A stretch of DNA of 26,084 bases from a virus: positions 1 through 26,084 of the IMG/VR virus record IMGVR_UViG_3300033144_000944; one strand, given 5' to 3'. The notes beneath the pieces were generated by a model that worked only from the letters and a program-made list of their open reading frames with translations, did no database searches and was not told the origin of the DNA. Shown in pieces: positions 1 through 8,300 of the stretch (positions are counted from its first letter, which is position 1; every line of letters begins with the position of its first letter). The position numbers and the translations under genes are program-made.

Positions 1-69
1 TACAAAATGGTATGTCCAACAGGAGAATTATTAGGTTATCATGGAAACTGTGAGATCCTAAAAAAATAA
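1..69 (+). CDS. 3' end of an upstream gene (partial)
   Basis: The first 22 codons of the window are open in frame 1 and end with TAA at 67-69, three bases before the portal start. The visible C-terminus contains CPTGELLGYHGNCEIL and ends in two lysines. In this type of phage the gene just upstream of the portal is usually the large terminase subunit, but these few residues are not enough to recognise it, and its two cysteines and GxHGN-like stretch fit no motif I can name. The function is therefore left open. The tight spacing suggests it shares a transcript with the portal gene. Confidence 0.55.
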   Translation, partial: YKMVCPTGELLGYHGNCEILKK

Positions 70-72
70 TAT

Positions 73-1281
73 ATGAGTATATTAAAATCATTAGAATTTG
101 CTTGGAAGCACAGAGGTCAACCAGGCATACAAAGAATAGAAGGTACTACTCACCAAAGTGAACGAAGTCGCTTCTTCTTTGAAAAAAGTTATGACCATAT
201 AGAAATAGTTAGACGTGGTGTAGATATGATAGTCGATTCTGCTACAGAAATCGATGTTAGTATAACCGGGTCTTTAAATACTAATCCTATACATAAGGGT
301 GGAAGACAACGCCAAAAAACACTATTAACAATACTTAATTTTCGTCCAAATAAAAACGAAGATGTAAGCACGTTTAGACGTGAATTAATTATGGATTTTG
401 TTCTTACAGGTAACTGTTACCAATATTGGGAAAAAGAAACTAGTAGTCTATACTATCTTCCCGCTAAGTTAATGGAAGTAGTTACTTCTAGTAGTGACAA
501 AGTAAGTCACTATGAATTTGAGGGAAAGACTAAGTTCTTTCCACATGAAATCATACACACCAAAGACAACAGTGCAACTACTCAATATACAGGCAGATCT
601 AGATTATTCTGTACTAAGAATACAATAAATATATTGAGAAGCATGTTAGACTTCCAAGAGAACTTTTTTGACAATGGGGCTATACCAGGCCTTATTATTC
701 AAACGCCTAATATCTTAGGCAACAAGTTAAAAGAAAAAATGCTAGTACAATGGAAAGCAAGATTTAATCCTAAGGATGGAGGGCGTAGCCCCATGATCCT
801 AGATGGGGACTTAAAAGTTAATCCACTTAGTACTACTAAGATTAGTGAGCTAGATTTTGAAACATCTATTGATTCACACGAAACCAAGATTCTAAAAGCA
901 CTAGGCGTACCGCCTGTACTATTAAATTCTGGTAACAATGCAAATTTAAGACCTAATATACAATTATTTTACGAAATGACAGTTTTACCGCTAGTATCGA
1001 AACTTATTAGTTCTTACGAAAGATTCTTCGCCTATGATATGGAACCAGAAGTAGTCAAAGTAAGAGCTCTACAGCCAGAATTACGAGATGCGGCACAGTA
1101 TTTTACAGGATTAGTTAACGCGGGGATTATGACCGCGGATGAAGCGCGAATTGAGCTAAGGCTCGATCCTATGAAGGATGGGGAATCGGATAAATTAAGG
1201 ATTCCAGCCAACATTGCAGGTAGCGCGACAGACCCCTCAGAGGGAGGAGCACCACCCGACCCTGAGAATGAAGACGAATAA
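73..1281 (+). CDS. Portal protein, HK97 family
   Basis: Forms the ring at the unique capsid vertex through which DNA is packaged and ejected, and to which the connector proteins bind. The 402-residue length is normal for the HK97-type family (Phage_portal). Recognisable stretches are the N-terminal RRGVDMIVDSATEI helix, the mid-protein NCYQYWEK region, the PHEIIHTKD then YTGRSRL segment (the usual place of a G-x-SPL motif), and KILKALGVPPVLL near residue 280. The C-terminus is acidic and Pro/Gly-rich. It sits directly before the protease-capsid gene, as expected. No clear Shine-Dalgarno precedes the ATG, which lies three bases after the previous stop, so translation is probably coupled. The family call comes from motif recognition, not from a search. 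Confidence 0.9.
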   Translation: MSILKSLEFAWKHRGQPGIQRIEGTTHQSERSRFFFEKSYDHIEIVRRGVDMIVDSATEIDVSITGSLNTNPIHKGGRQRQKTLLTILNFRPNKNEDVSTFRRELIMDFVLTGNCYQYWEKETSSLYYLPAKLMEVVTSSSDKVSHYEFEGKTKFFPHEIIHTKDNSATTQYTGRSRLFCTKNTINILRSMLDFQENFFDNGAIPGLIIQTPNILGNKLKEKMLVQWKARFNPKDGGRSPMILDGDLKVNPLSTTKISELDFETSIDSHETKILKALGVPPVLLNSGNNANLRPNIQLFYEMTVLPLVSKLISSYERFFAYDMEPEVVKVRALQPELRDAAQYFTGLVNAGIMTADEARIELRLDPMKDGESDKLRIPANIAGSATDPSEGGAPPDPENEDE

Positions 1282-1302
1282 TTTTATTCGAGGAAAATAT
1301 AT

Positions 1303-3270
1303 ATGCTAACAAAAAACAAAGTTCTAAAACTCAATGTACCCTTCACAAAGGAGTTACATGATGACGACGAAGATAACGAAGAACTTATCATTTCTGGGCT
1401 AGCAAGCACTAACGATGAAGATCGTTCGGGTGATATCATTGCGTCTGATGCCTGGAAGAAAAAGAGCGCGTTAAGAAACTATCTTAAGAACCCTGTTATT
1501 TTAGCTTTTCATGATGATTCTAGACCAATTGGTAAGACTATACATCATGAAATTCAAGAGAACGGGCTAGCTATTACAGCTAAGATTAGTAAATCAGCAG
1601 GCGATATTTTAGACCTAATCAAAGAGGGAATACTTTCCGCTTTTAGTGTTGGGTTTATGATTAAAGATGCAGACTTCGACCCTAAATCAGGGATTTTTAT
1701 GATTAAGGAAGTAGAACTTTTCGAAGTTAGTGTTGTTTCTATACCTGCTAATCAAAACGCACTTTTCAGTGTAGAGAAAAACTTCTCTAATCCTGAAGAT
1801 TACAAAGAGTTTAGGAATCAATTTATCAAAAATGAGGAAACTTTAATGGAAGATAAAACCGACAAAAAAGTAGAGCAAAAAATCGATCTAGCCGTATTAG
1901 CCGCTGAAATTTCTGCGCAAATTAAGGGCGACCTTAAAGCCGAAGAAAAAGCTGTAGCTGAGGCAGAAAAAGCAGCTCAGGATGAAGTTGCAAAGATGGA
2001 CGCTACTGCTACAACAGCTGCTGAACGAGTTATTAAAGACTTACGTACAGAGCTAGATGAAAATAACGCTTCCTTCACGGAAGCACTAGAGGGTATCAGA
2101 GATGCACTTAAGAAAGAAGCTGATGATGGAGAAATTCAAAAAGCTTTAAGCGCTGAAATCACAGACAGTAAAATGTCATTCGCGGATGTTAAGTCTAGTA
2201 TTGAACAAATACCTCAAGGCACACGTGATGGTATGATGTATGCCTCTAAGATTTTCGGTTGCAAAATCGAAGATACAAAGACTTTCAAAAACTTAGTTAC
2301 TAAGTCTAATATGGAACATTGGGACTCCGGTGTTACAGGTGAGTGGGAAGATGAGTATTCAACCCGTGTACAAAATGCTCTACGTGAGCAACTAGTAGTA
2401 GAACCCCTATTTACTAGTATCGCGATGACTACGCCTACTCTAAATATGCCGATTAACCCAGAAGCTGGTGACGCTACTTGGGTGCATAGTAATGCATTCC
2501 GCTCAAGCGGTAACCCTGCTGCTGAAACCGGTGATGGTACAGATACATCAACTGGCGCGGCTCAAAACCACCAAATTGATGAACAAGTGTTGATTGCTTA
2601 CAAGCTTGCAACACGTGAGTACATCGGTTATGAAGAAGAAGAAGATAGTATTGTAGCTCTTGCTCCAATCATCACAGACGCAGTTGTTCGCAGAATGGCT
2701 CGTGCTTCTGACCTATCTTTCCTACGCGGTGGAGGTGTTCTAACATCTGCAGCTTTTGATCCTATTCTAGGACTAGAAGGCCGTGGCGCTCTAACTACTG
2801 ATGTAACAATCGCTGGTGCAGCAGCTTGGGAAGCTAACTTAACAGAAGATGTAGTAGCTACAATGCGTAGAAACCTAGTACTTTACGGTATTGATTCTTC
2901 ACAATTAGTACTATTAGTATCTCATGACCTTTATTACGGTCTAATGACACTACCTCTGTTCAAATCTGTTGCAGAGTACGGCCCACAAGCGGCTACCGTT
3001 CACGTTGGTGAAGTAGGTAGTATCTTTGGTGTTAAAGTACTTGTATCACAAATGTTCGATAACGCAGCTATTACAACTGGAACATTAACAACAACACTTG
3101 GAATCATGTGTCGTCCAGCTAACTTCATACGAGGTGAGCTACGCGGAATCATGACTGAGGCTGATCGTGATATCATCAACCAGAAACGAGTTCTTGTTTC
3201 TAGTCGTAGATTTGCGTTCAACGATATTATCACAGGCCAAGGTACTGTGAACTTAGAAATCTCTTCTTAA
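1303..3270 (+). CDS. Fused prohead protease and HK97-fold major capsid protein
   Basis: One 655-residue protein joins two normally separate head proteins. Residues about 25-160 are an S78-type prohead protease: catalytic His is probably H70 (ILAFHDDSRPIGK) and catalytic Ser S115 (LSAFSVGF), followed by the typical ELFEVSVVSIPANQNALF. Residues about 182-280 are charged, Ala/Glu/Lys-rich and likely coiled coil, matching the scaffold (delta) domain that the protease removes. From about 300 onward is the HK97 capsid fold, with DSGVTGEWEDEYS, then TPTLNMPINPEAGD, and a C-terminal segment describing subunit contacts. GAGG at 1290-1293 precedes the ATG by 9 bases. A second start inside the gene (ATG 1846) may make a 474-residue scaffold-capsid form. 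A strong terminator follows. Protease-capsid fusions are known in some phages; the exact maturation cleavage site cannot be read here. Confidence 0.9.
   Translation: MLTKNKVLKLNVPFTKELHDDDEDNEELIISGLASTNDEDRSGDIIASDAWKKKSALRNYLKNPVILAFHDDSRPIGKTIHHEIQENGLAITAKISKSAGDILDLIKEGILSAFSVGFMIKDADFDPKSGIFMIKEVELFEVSVVSIPANQNALFSVEKNFSNPEDYKEFRNQFIKNEETLMEDKTDKKVEQKIDLAVLAAEISAQIKGDLKAEEKAVAEAEKAAQDEVAKMDATATTAAERVIKDLRTELDENNASFTEALEGIRDALKKEADDGEIQKALSAEITDSKMSFADVKSSIEQIPQGTRDGMMYASKIFGCKIEDTKTFKNLVTKSNMEHWDSGVTGEWEDEYSTRVQNALREQLVVEPLFTSIAMTTPTLNMPINPEAGDATWVHSNAFRSSGNPAAETGDGTDTSTGAAQNHQIDEQVLIAYKLATREYIGYEEEEDSIVALAPIITDAVVRRMARASDLSFLRGGGVLTSAAFDPILGLEGRGALTTDVTIAGAAAWEANLTEDVVATMRRNLVLYGIDSSQLVLLVSHDLYYGLMTLPLFKSVAEYGPQAATVHVGEVGSIFGVKVLVSQMFDNAAITTGTLTTTLGIMCRPANFIRGELRGIMTEADRDIINQKRVLVSSRRFAFNDIITGQGTVNLEISS
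1834..1848 (+). promoter_or_regulatory. Internal ribosome binding site and ATG for capsid-only product
   Basis: Inside the protease-capsid gene, GAGGAAA begins at 1834 and is followed after 8 bases by an in-frame ATG at 1846 (Met182). The same GAGG motif and a similar spacing precede the starts at 1303, 5991 and 7267. Met182 falls exactly at the boundary between the protease and the coiled-coil scaffold segment. Initiation here would supply scaffold-capsid subunits in excess over protease, which a head needs. That both products are made is inference. Confidence 0.5.
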
Positions 3271-3290
3271 TAGTTGAGGTATATTTGTTG

Positions 3291-3320
3291 AAAAAGTGGG
3301 GGAATTTTCCCCCACTTTTT
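3291..3320 (+). terminator. Intrinsic terminator after the capsid gene
   Basis: A perfect inverted repeat: 14 bases from 3291 (five A, then GTGGGGGAA) pair with 3307-3320 (TTCCCCCAC, then five T) around a two-base loop, or a 12-bp stem with an AATT loop. Because it starts with A5 and ends with T5 it could work in both directions. It lies 20 bases after the capsid stop and before the connector gene. It probably reduces expression of downstream genes relative to the capsid. No promoter is evident in the short gap after it, so readthrough is needed. Confidence 0.9.
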
Positions 3321-3336
3321 ACTACGTAGGGATACT

Positions 3337-3939
3337 ATGACCGACTTAATAGATTTAGATTGTTACAAAGAAGCCAAAGGAATCAAGAGTACTTTAAAAG
3401 ATGGTCAACATCAGACTTTAATTACTCAGGTTAGTGCGCTTGTTGAAACATACTGTAATAGAAAGTTCATAGAACACTCTACCGTTCAAACTGCAATAAC
3501 AGAATGGAAAGATGGTAAAACTAATTTAATTTATTTAGATAAGTTTCCTGTACTTAGTGTAGTTAGTGTAAAAACATCGCAGGATGGTGGCACTAATCAA
3601 ACTACTTTAACTGAAGGAGATTCAGCAAAAGGTGGTTATTACGCGGATCTAGAGAATGGAACCGTAATGACTCAGGTAGCACTAGAGAAATTTGTAGATA
3701 CTTATGATGTATCTTACAGAAGTCTAGAGATCGTTTATACCTACGGTTATATAACAGGCAATTTACCTAAAGAACTTGAATTAGCAATGGTTGATTTAGT
3801 ACACTACTATGATAGTGGTGAAAATATACCTAGTAAGAGTTTGCTAGGTGCTACTGTTGATAATGCACAACCTTATTTAGCTAATAGTTTCCCTCCACAT
3901 ATCCGCAGAATACTAGATCTTTATAGGTATTCCCCTTGA
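3337..3939 (+). CDS. Head-tail connector, HK97 gp6-like
   Basis: A 200-residue protein in the position of the first connector ring that docks under the portal. It shows the family pattern: an N-terminal helical part starting with DLIDLDCYKEAKGI, a helix LITQVSALVETYCNRKF (about residues 30-46), a beta segment with IYLDKFPVLSVVSVK, and a later IVYTYGYITGNLPKELELAMVDLVHYY that matches the usual xxYxaGYxxxxxxPxxlkxAxxxlv pattern. The ATG follows TAGGGA at good spacing. Its stop overlaps the TTG start of the next gene, which indicates translational coupling. Confidence 0.85.
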   Translation: MTDLIDLDCYKEAKGIKSTLKDGQHQTLITQVSALVETYCNRKFIEHSTVQTAITEWKDGKTNLIYLDKFPVLSVVSVKTSQDGGTNQTTLTEGDSAKGGYYADLENGTVMTQVALEKFVDTYDVSYRSLEIVYTYGYITGNLPKELELAMVDLVHYYDSGENIPSKSLLGATVDNAQPYLANSFPPHIRRILDLYRYSP

Positions 3940-5546
3940 GTGTTACAAATCCTAAATTTAAAGCATTATTAAGAGCTATAGAGAGATCTTTAATACAAGG
4001 GGCAGCTCAGGCTTCAAGGGATAGAAAGGAAGCAAGAATTCAAGAAGTAGCTATAAATGCAACAGAGATTTTATCGGAAATTACTAGTATCTTTTCCCCC
4101 TTCAAAGTACCTGGTAGGGAAGTAAGTGATTCAGACTTAGGACCTATATCTAAAACAATAGCTAATGATCTTTGGTCATTATTTAAAACACATACAAAAG
4201 GTAAGCATTTTGTCGTAGGACAAGAACGTGACTTCTTAAACCATGTGGGGATAGCCTTCTTATTCGATGATGCTAGAAGAGTTATATTTGCAAAGAGTTC
4301 CAAATCTACAGATAATCAAGAAATATTCAGAGCTAATGCTATGAAGCCTGTTCAAGATGTGGTAAAAGGTAGAGGTTTAGGGGATCCCACTAATTTATTT
4401 ATTAATAAACATCCGGAATATCAACAAAGATGGAATAATCTAAATAAACTTCTAACAGATGAATTTGATAAGTCTCCTGAAGGAAAAGCTTTACAAGGTA
4501 AAGAACATAGAAGAGCTTATATTAAGAAATTAGAAAATATAAGAAGCCCAAAAAGGGGGGCAGCTTTTGGTTCTTATCCGACCTTTTTCTGGAGTAAGAA
4601 ATTTACAGATTTAAAAGCTGAGTTTGGATCAGTTAATTTAGGCGGAACCCAACTAGGCCATGCTTTCGGGGGGCAAGTAAGCATAGCTACTAATTTAGTA
4701 GAGAATAGGGATGATTTTTTACTGGCGGAAACCGCCGAAGAAATAAAGTTAATATCTACTATTCCAGCAAGTTTTGATACTTCAGCTTTAAAAGCTGGTA
4801 TATTTAAAGTTGCTCAATCGGATGCTAATGTAGAATTCAAACGCACTAGTGTAAGAAATGAAATACTTGGTGAAATAACTATTCTACTTCCAGAATTAAA
4901 AGATAAAAATCAAAAGGAAGGTTCTGACGCTCAAAAAGCCTTCAATACTCTTGTAGTACCAGAATTATTAAAAATAAAGGAATTAATAGTAGATGCTAAA
5001 GGCAGTCTTAGTATTAATGATTTAATAACTGAAAGAATAGAACTTGAATTTTTAGGTAAGAAATCTAAAAATAGAACTTTTATAACAAGAGCTAAAATAA
5101 AAAGAAGAGAAGTTAGAGTACCTACTAATCGTATGCGTATAAAGGGTGCGCAGATGAAAGTCAAGAAGACTACTGGAAGACTTAGAGAAAATAAAGATGG
5201 TAGTCTAAACTTACAGTCTCTTATGGCGTTTCTAAATACAAAATTACACGATAAAATTAAAGAAAATATGGGGAAGGGGACCTCTACTACTATCTTGAAT
5301 TATAGAACTGGTAGATTTGCTAGATCGGCAAGAATAAAAGCACTATTGCCTAGCAAAGAAAAGGGTTCTATTAATGCTAGAGTTAAATATATGAGGAACC
5401 CCTATGGAGTATTTGAACCGGGTAACACTAAATTATCTAAGCCGGGTAGAAGTCCTGCAAGAATTTTTGGGAGAAGTATTAGACAACTTTTACAAGAAGA
5501 AAAAATCGCTACACTTAGAAGAGTAAAGGTAGAATTAATTGGCTAA
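3936..5546 (+). CDS. Large neck / head-completion protein with gp10-like C-terminus
   Basis: A 536-residue basic protein between the connector and tail terminator genes, where HK97-type phages place gp10-like head-closure or tail-joining proteins of roughly 110-150 residues. The last 120 residues fit that role: FLNTKLHDKIKENMG, TGRFARSARI, KYMRNPYGVFEPG and a final SIRQLL helix resemble the family's 'TGrLanSi ... P Y a..vE.G' pattern. The first 400 residues are unfamiliar; they contain QERDFLNHVGIAFLFDD and LGGTQLGHAFGGQVSIATNLV, with no catalytic motif I can name. The start is a TTG (3936-3938) overlapping the previous TGA; no ATG lies close by in frame. The length is several times that of a usual gp10-like protein, so it may combine neck functions or be a distinct family. 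Confidence 0.6.
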   Translation: MSVTNPKFKALLRAIERSLIQGAAQASRDRKEARIQEVAINATEILSEITSIFSPFKVPGREVSDSDLGPISKTIANDLWSLFKTHTKGKHFVVGQERDFLNHVGIAFLFDDARRVIFAKSSKSTDNQEIFRANAMKPVQDVVKGRGLGDPTNLFINKHPEYQQRWNNLNKLLTDEFDKSPEGKALQGKEHRRAYIKKLENIRSPKRGAAFGSYPTFFWSKKFTDLKAEFGSVNLGGTQLGHAFGGQVSIATNLVENRDDFLLAETAEEIKLISTIPASFDTSALKAGIFKVAQSDANVEFKRTSVRNEILGEITILLPELKDKNQKEGSDAQKAFNTLVVPELLKIKELIVDAKGSLSINDLITERIELEFLGKKSKNRTFITRAKIKRREVRVPTNRMRIKGAQMKVKKTTGRLRENKDGSLNLQSLMAFLNTKLHDKIKENMGKGTSTTILNYRTGRFARSARIKALLPSKEKGSINARVKYMRNPYGVFEPGNTKLSKPGRSPARIFGRSIRQLLQEEKIATLRRVKVELIG

Positions 5547-5973
5547 CACACGAACACAGATAGTAGAGGCGATAAAAGACCTATTCGTAGCTAACTTAGA
5601 TGGGACTAGCCCCTATACTACAAACGTATTTGAAAATGTAAAAGCTAAACAGATATTTTGGGATGAAATAGATGACTATCCCACTATATGTTTGTATTCC
5701 GGAATTGAAACTAGAGAGTATTTGCCCGGAGGATTTAGGTGGGCATTTTTAACAGTAAACATACGCGTCTATGTCCAAGATGAGGACGCAAAAGACAGAT
5801 TAGAAGAAATTTTTGATGACATCGAAGTTGTATTAGATTCGAACAATGACCTTACAGTAGCGGGTAATAACCTTAGCACTGACATAAGGATACTTTCGTT
5901 CAGCGACGATGAAGGATTATTAAGCCCTCTGGGAGTAGGAGAAATAGTTTTAGAGGTGCGATATGAAGTATAA
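5539..5973 (+). CDS. Tail terminator / tail-completion protein
   Basis: A 144-residue acidic protein that most likely caps the finished tail tube and joins it to the neck, like lambda gpU or the HK97 equivalent. It fits in length and position, just before the tube genes, and has the usual shape: N-terminal helix TQIVEAIKDLF, the PTICLYSGIETREYLPGGFRW strand region, WAFLTVNIRVYVQ, helix DRLEEIFDDIEVVL, and a final strand ending GEIVLEVRYEV. The start is TTG at 5539, inside the end of the preceding gene (8-base overlap). The downstream gap to the first tube gene is 17 bases and holds a strong Shine-Dalgarno. Confidence 0.75.
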   Translation: MANTRTQIVEAIKDLFVANLDGTSPYTTNVFENVKAKQIFWDEIDDYPTICLYSGIETREYLPGGFRWAFLTVNIRVYVQDEDAKDRLEEIFDDIEVVLDSNNDLTVAGNNLSTDIRILSFSDDEGLLSPLGVGEIVLEVRYEV

Positions 5974-5990
5974 CACGAGGAGAAATATAA

Positions 5991-7214
5991 ATGGCATTTA
6001 GTTTATCCAGAAATGCTAAGTTGTTTGTAACAACTAGCCAAACTATTGCAGCAATGACCAACGCTAATACCTGGGAAATACCTATCTTGGATGGTTTCTC
6101 ATTTAGTGCTGCCACTGCTACGCAGGAAATTGAAATCAGTGAGGCGGGAACAACACCTGTTCGTGGCCAACAAGTTTTCACTACTGCTATTGAACCGGTA
6201 AATTGGAATTTGCAAGCTTATATGCGCCCAAGATTCAATACACTCAACACACAAGTTGACGCTGTAGAAAGAATTCTTTGGGAAGCTTTAGCAGCTTCAG
6301 GTACTACAAATTTAGTGGCTACCAATACCGATGGTAACGCCACAACAAGAAATGCTGGTGGAACCGGAGGTCTAGCTATAGATTTTACAGATTCAAACAC
6401 AAACGAGCTATTGAAGCTATCCCTAGTATTTAATCTAGGAACTACTGGTACTCCAGTATGGTACCATGTTGTAGGTGCTGTTGTAGATACTGCCGAAGTT
6501 GATTTCGCTATCGATGCTATTGCATCTATCTCTTGGACCGGTTTTGGTACAAGTGTAACAGAAGTGACAGCGGGCGGAGATTTAACAGTACTATCTAACA
6601 TGTTGACAGATGGTGCAACAGATGATTGGGAAAGCGGTGGTTTCCCCGACGGTACAGCAGGTTACTTACCTGCACCTACAGGTGTTCAAGCTTGTATTAG
6701 AAACAAGCTATCAACAGTATCATTAGTGGGTACATCTGGTAAAGCTTATAGTAACTCATACGTACTAGCTTTAACAGGTGGTACATTGACAATTGCTAAT
6801 AACATTACGTTCTTAACACCCGAAGCTTTGGGTGTTGTAAATAACCCTTGTGGTCACTTTACAGGACAGAGAACAATTAGTGGTAATATGACTGCTTACC
6901 TGAAAACTGGTGGAACAAACGACACCGCAGATTTATTGAGAGATATTACGACTCACTCTAATTCTACGACTGGCGCAGATCCAACAGACTTTGAATTAAC
7001 AATTAATGTAGGTGGTATAGCTCCGGCTTCACCATTCGATACACCAGTTGTACAGTTCTTAATGTCAGGTACACACTTAATCATTCCTACAATCAATATT
7101 GAAGATGTAGTTTCTGTTGATATTGGATTTAATGCTCTACCTTACACAGGTACAGCACCGGATCCCGCAGCATTTAATGAATTAACTGTTGCATATCACG
7201 CTAACGAAGGTTAA
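5991..7214 (+). CDS. Major tail tube protein, copy 1
   Basis: A 407-residue Thr/Gly/Ala-rich beta protein expected to stack as rings around the tape measure and form the tail shaft. A strong GAGGAGA precedes the ATG and a terminator follows, as suits a highly expressed virion protein. It is clearly related to the next gene: both start MAF...RN, both contain VDTAE.(D/R)F.I(D/N).IA.I(S/T)W(T/S)G, both have ALTGG(T/S), GH.TG.R...G......YLKTG and TINVGG, in the same order. This copy is longer, with extra segments such as the AGGDLTVLSNMLTDGATDD region around residues 192-225. Which copy is the main tube subunit is not certain. Confidence 0.8.
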   Translation: MAFSLSRNAKLFVTTSQTIAAMTNANTWEIPILDGFSFSAATATQEIEISEAGTTPVRGQQVFTTAIEPVNWNLQAYMRPRFNTLNTQVDAVERILWEALAASGTTNLVATNTDGNATTRNAGGTGGLAIDFTDSNTNELLKLSLVFNLGTTGTPVWYHVVGAVVDTAEVDFAIDAIASISWTGFGTSVTEVTAGGDLTVLSNMLTDGATDDWESGGFPDGTAGYLPAPTGVQACIRNKLSTVSLVGTSGKAYSNSYVLALTGGTLTIANNITFLTPEALGVVNNPCGHFTGQRTISGNMTAYLKTGGTNDTADLLRDITTHSNSTTGADPTDFELTINVGGIAPASPFDTPVVQFLMSGTHLIIPTINIEDVVSVDIGFNALPYTGTAPDPAAFNELTVAYHANEG

Positions 7215-7221
7215 TAAAGAT

Positions 7222-7254
7222 AATAGGTGGGGTGCAACGCCCCACCTATTTTAT
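7222..7254 (+). terminator. Intrinsic terminator between the two tube genes
   Basis: An 11-bp perfect stem (7222-7232, AATAGGTGGGG; 7240-7250, CCCCACCTATT) with a 7-base loop that can tighten by one T-G wobble pair, followed by a short T-rich tail TTATT. It follows the stop of tube copy 1 by 7 bases and ends just before the GAGGAA ribosome site of tube copy 2. It likely lowers transcription of copy 2 and the rest of the tail genes compared with copy 1. Confidence 0.85.
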
Positions 7255-7266
7255 TGAGGAATTAAT

Positions 7267-8286
7267 ATGGCTTTCTTTTATAAAAGAAACACTGATATAT
7301 ACATTTCAAAAGCTGCCGACGCTAGTGCTAATGCAACTAACACGGTACAGTTGAAAGTAAAAGATTTTTCTTATAATCAGAGTAGCCAGGTAGTAGGGGT
7401 AGGTAGAAATACTCTAGACCCTACTCAATCGAGAACACCGGTACCACATATAGCCAGTGTATCTCCGGTAACATTTACTTTTGTTACTTATGTACTTCCA
7501 GTAGTAGATACTAATGTAACTAGCCCAGAAGAATATCTATGGGTTAGTTTAATGGGAGTAGACACTCTGAGCAGTAATCCTACTAGCTCTACTATAGATT
7601 TTGCGAATGGCAATGTGGCCGAACTGCAAAATCTCACGATCTGGTTCGATCAACCAACTCATACCGAAGGAAATTACAGGTTAGATAACGCTATTGTAGA
7701 TACTGCCGAATTTAGGTTCGACATTAATGGCATAGCTGAGATTACTTGGTCCGGGCGCGCACTTAATATTACAGAAGATAATACTCCCCCTGATTCTACG
7801 GACCGTACTGCGGTTACTACTTATATTAAAAATAGACCATCTACTATAACTTTAAATATGAATTCAGTAGATTATACGGTAGCACTTACTGGTGGTAGTA
7901 TAAAATTTGACAACCGAAATACTTTTTACGGTAGAAATGTTCTTGAAGCAACAACGGTTGCAGTAGGACATGTTACAGGTAATAGAGAAGTAAAAGGAAC
8001 ATTAGATTTCTACTTGAAGACTGGAGATTCTCCAGTAATCGGAACCGTGGACTTATTCAATGAATTATTGAATAACGTTACAAATACAGACTATGAGACT
8101 ACCCACGAAGCTCTAGTCACAATAAATGTTGGAGGAGTTACAAATACTCCTAGAGTTACATTTACTCTACCTCAGGCACTATTAGAATTACCCCGCCAAA
8201 ATTTTGGCGAAGTATACACGATTAGTGTACCCTTCAGGGCCAAAGAACAAACCGGCAGTTATAATACTGTCATTTATACAGCTTAA
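7267..8286 (+). CDS. Tail tube protein, copy 2 (paralogue)
   Basis: A 339-residue protein homologous along its length to the preceding tube protein (shared landmarks: MAF..(S/K)RN, IVDTAEFRFDINGIAEITWSG, VALTGGS, VGHVTGNREVKGTLDFYLKTG, ALVTINVGG). It is shorter by about 70 residues and clearly diverged, so this is an old duplication, not a recent repeat. GAGGAA sits 8 bases before the ATG. It may be a second tube component, a tube-initiating ring at the tip, or a minor variant. Separation from copy 1 by a terminator predicts lower expression. Confidence 0.75.
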   Translation: MAFFYKRNTDIYISKAADASANATNTVQLKVKDFSYNQSSQVVGVGRNTLDPTQSRTPVPHIASVSPVTFTFVTYVLPVVDTNVTSPEEYLWVSLMGVDTLSSNPTSSTIDFANGNVAELQNLTIWFDQPTHTEGNYRLDNAIVDTAEFRFDINGIAEITWSGRALNITEDNTPPDSTDRTAVTTYIKNRPSTITLNMNSVDYTVALTGGSIKFDNRNTFYGRNVLEATTVAVGHVTGNREVKGTLDFYLKTGDSPVIGTVDLFNELLNNVTNTDYETTHEALVTINVGGVTNTPRVTFTLPQALLELPRQNFGEVYTISVPFRAKEQTGSYNTVIYTA

Positions 8287-8300
8287 AGAGGTTTTTAACC

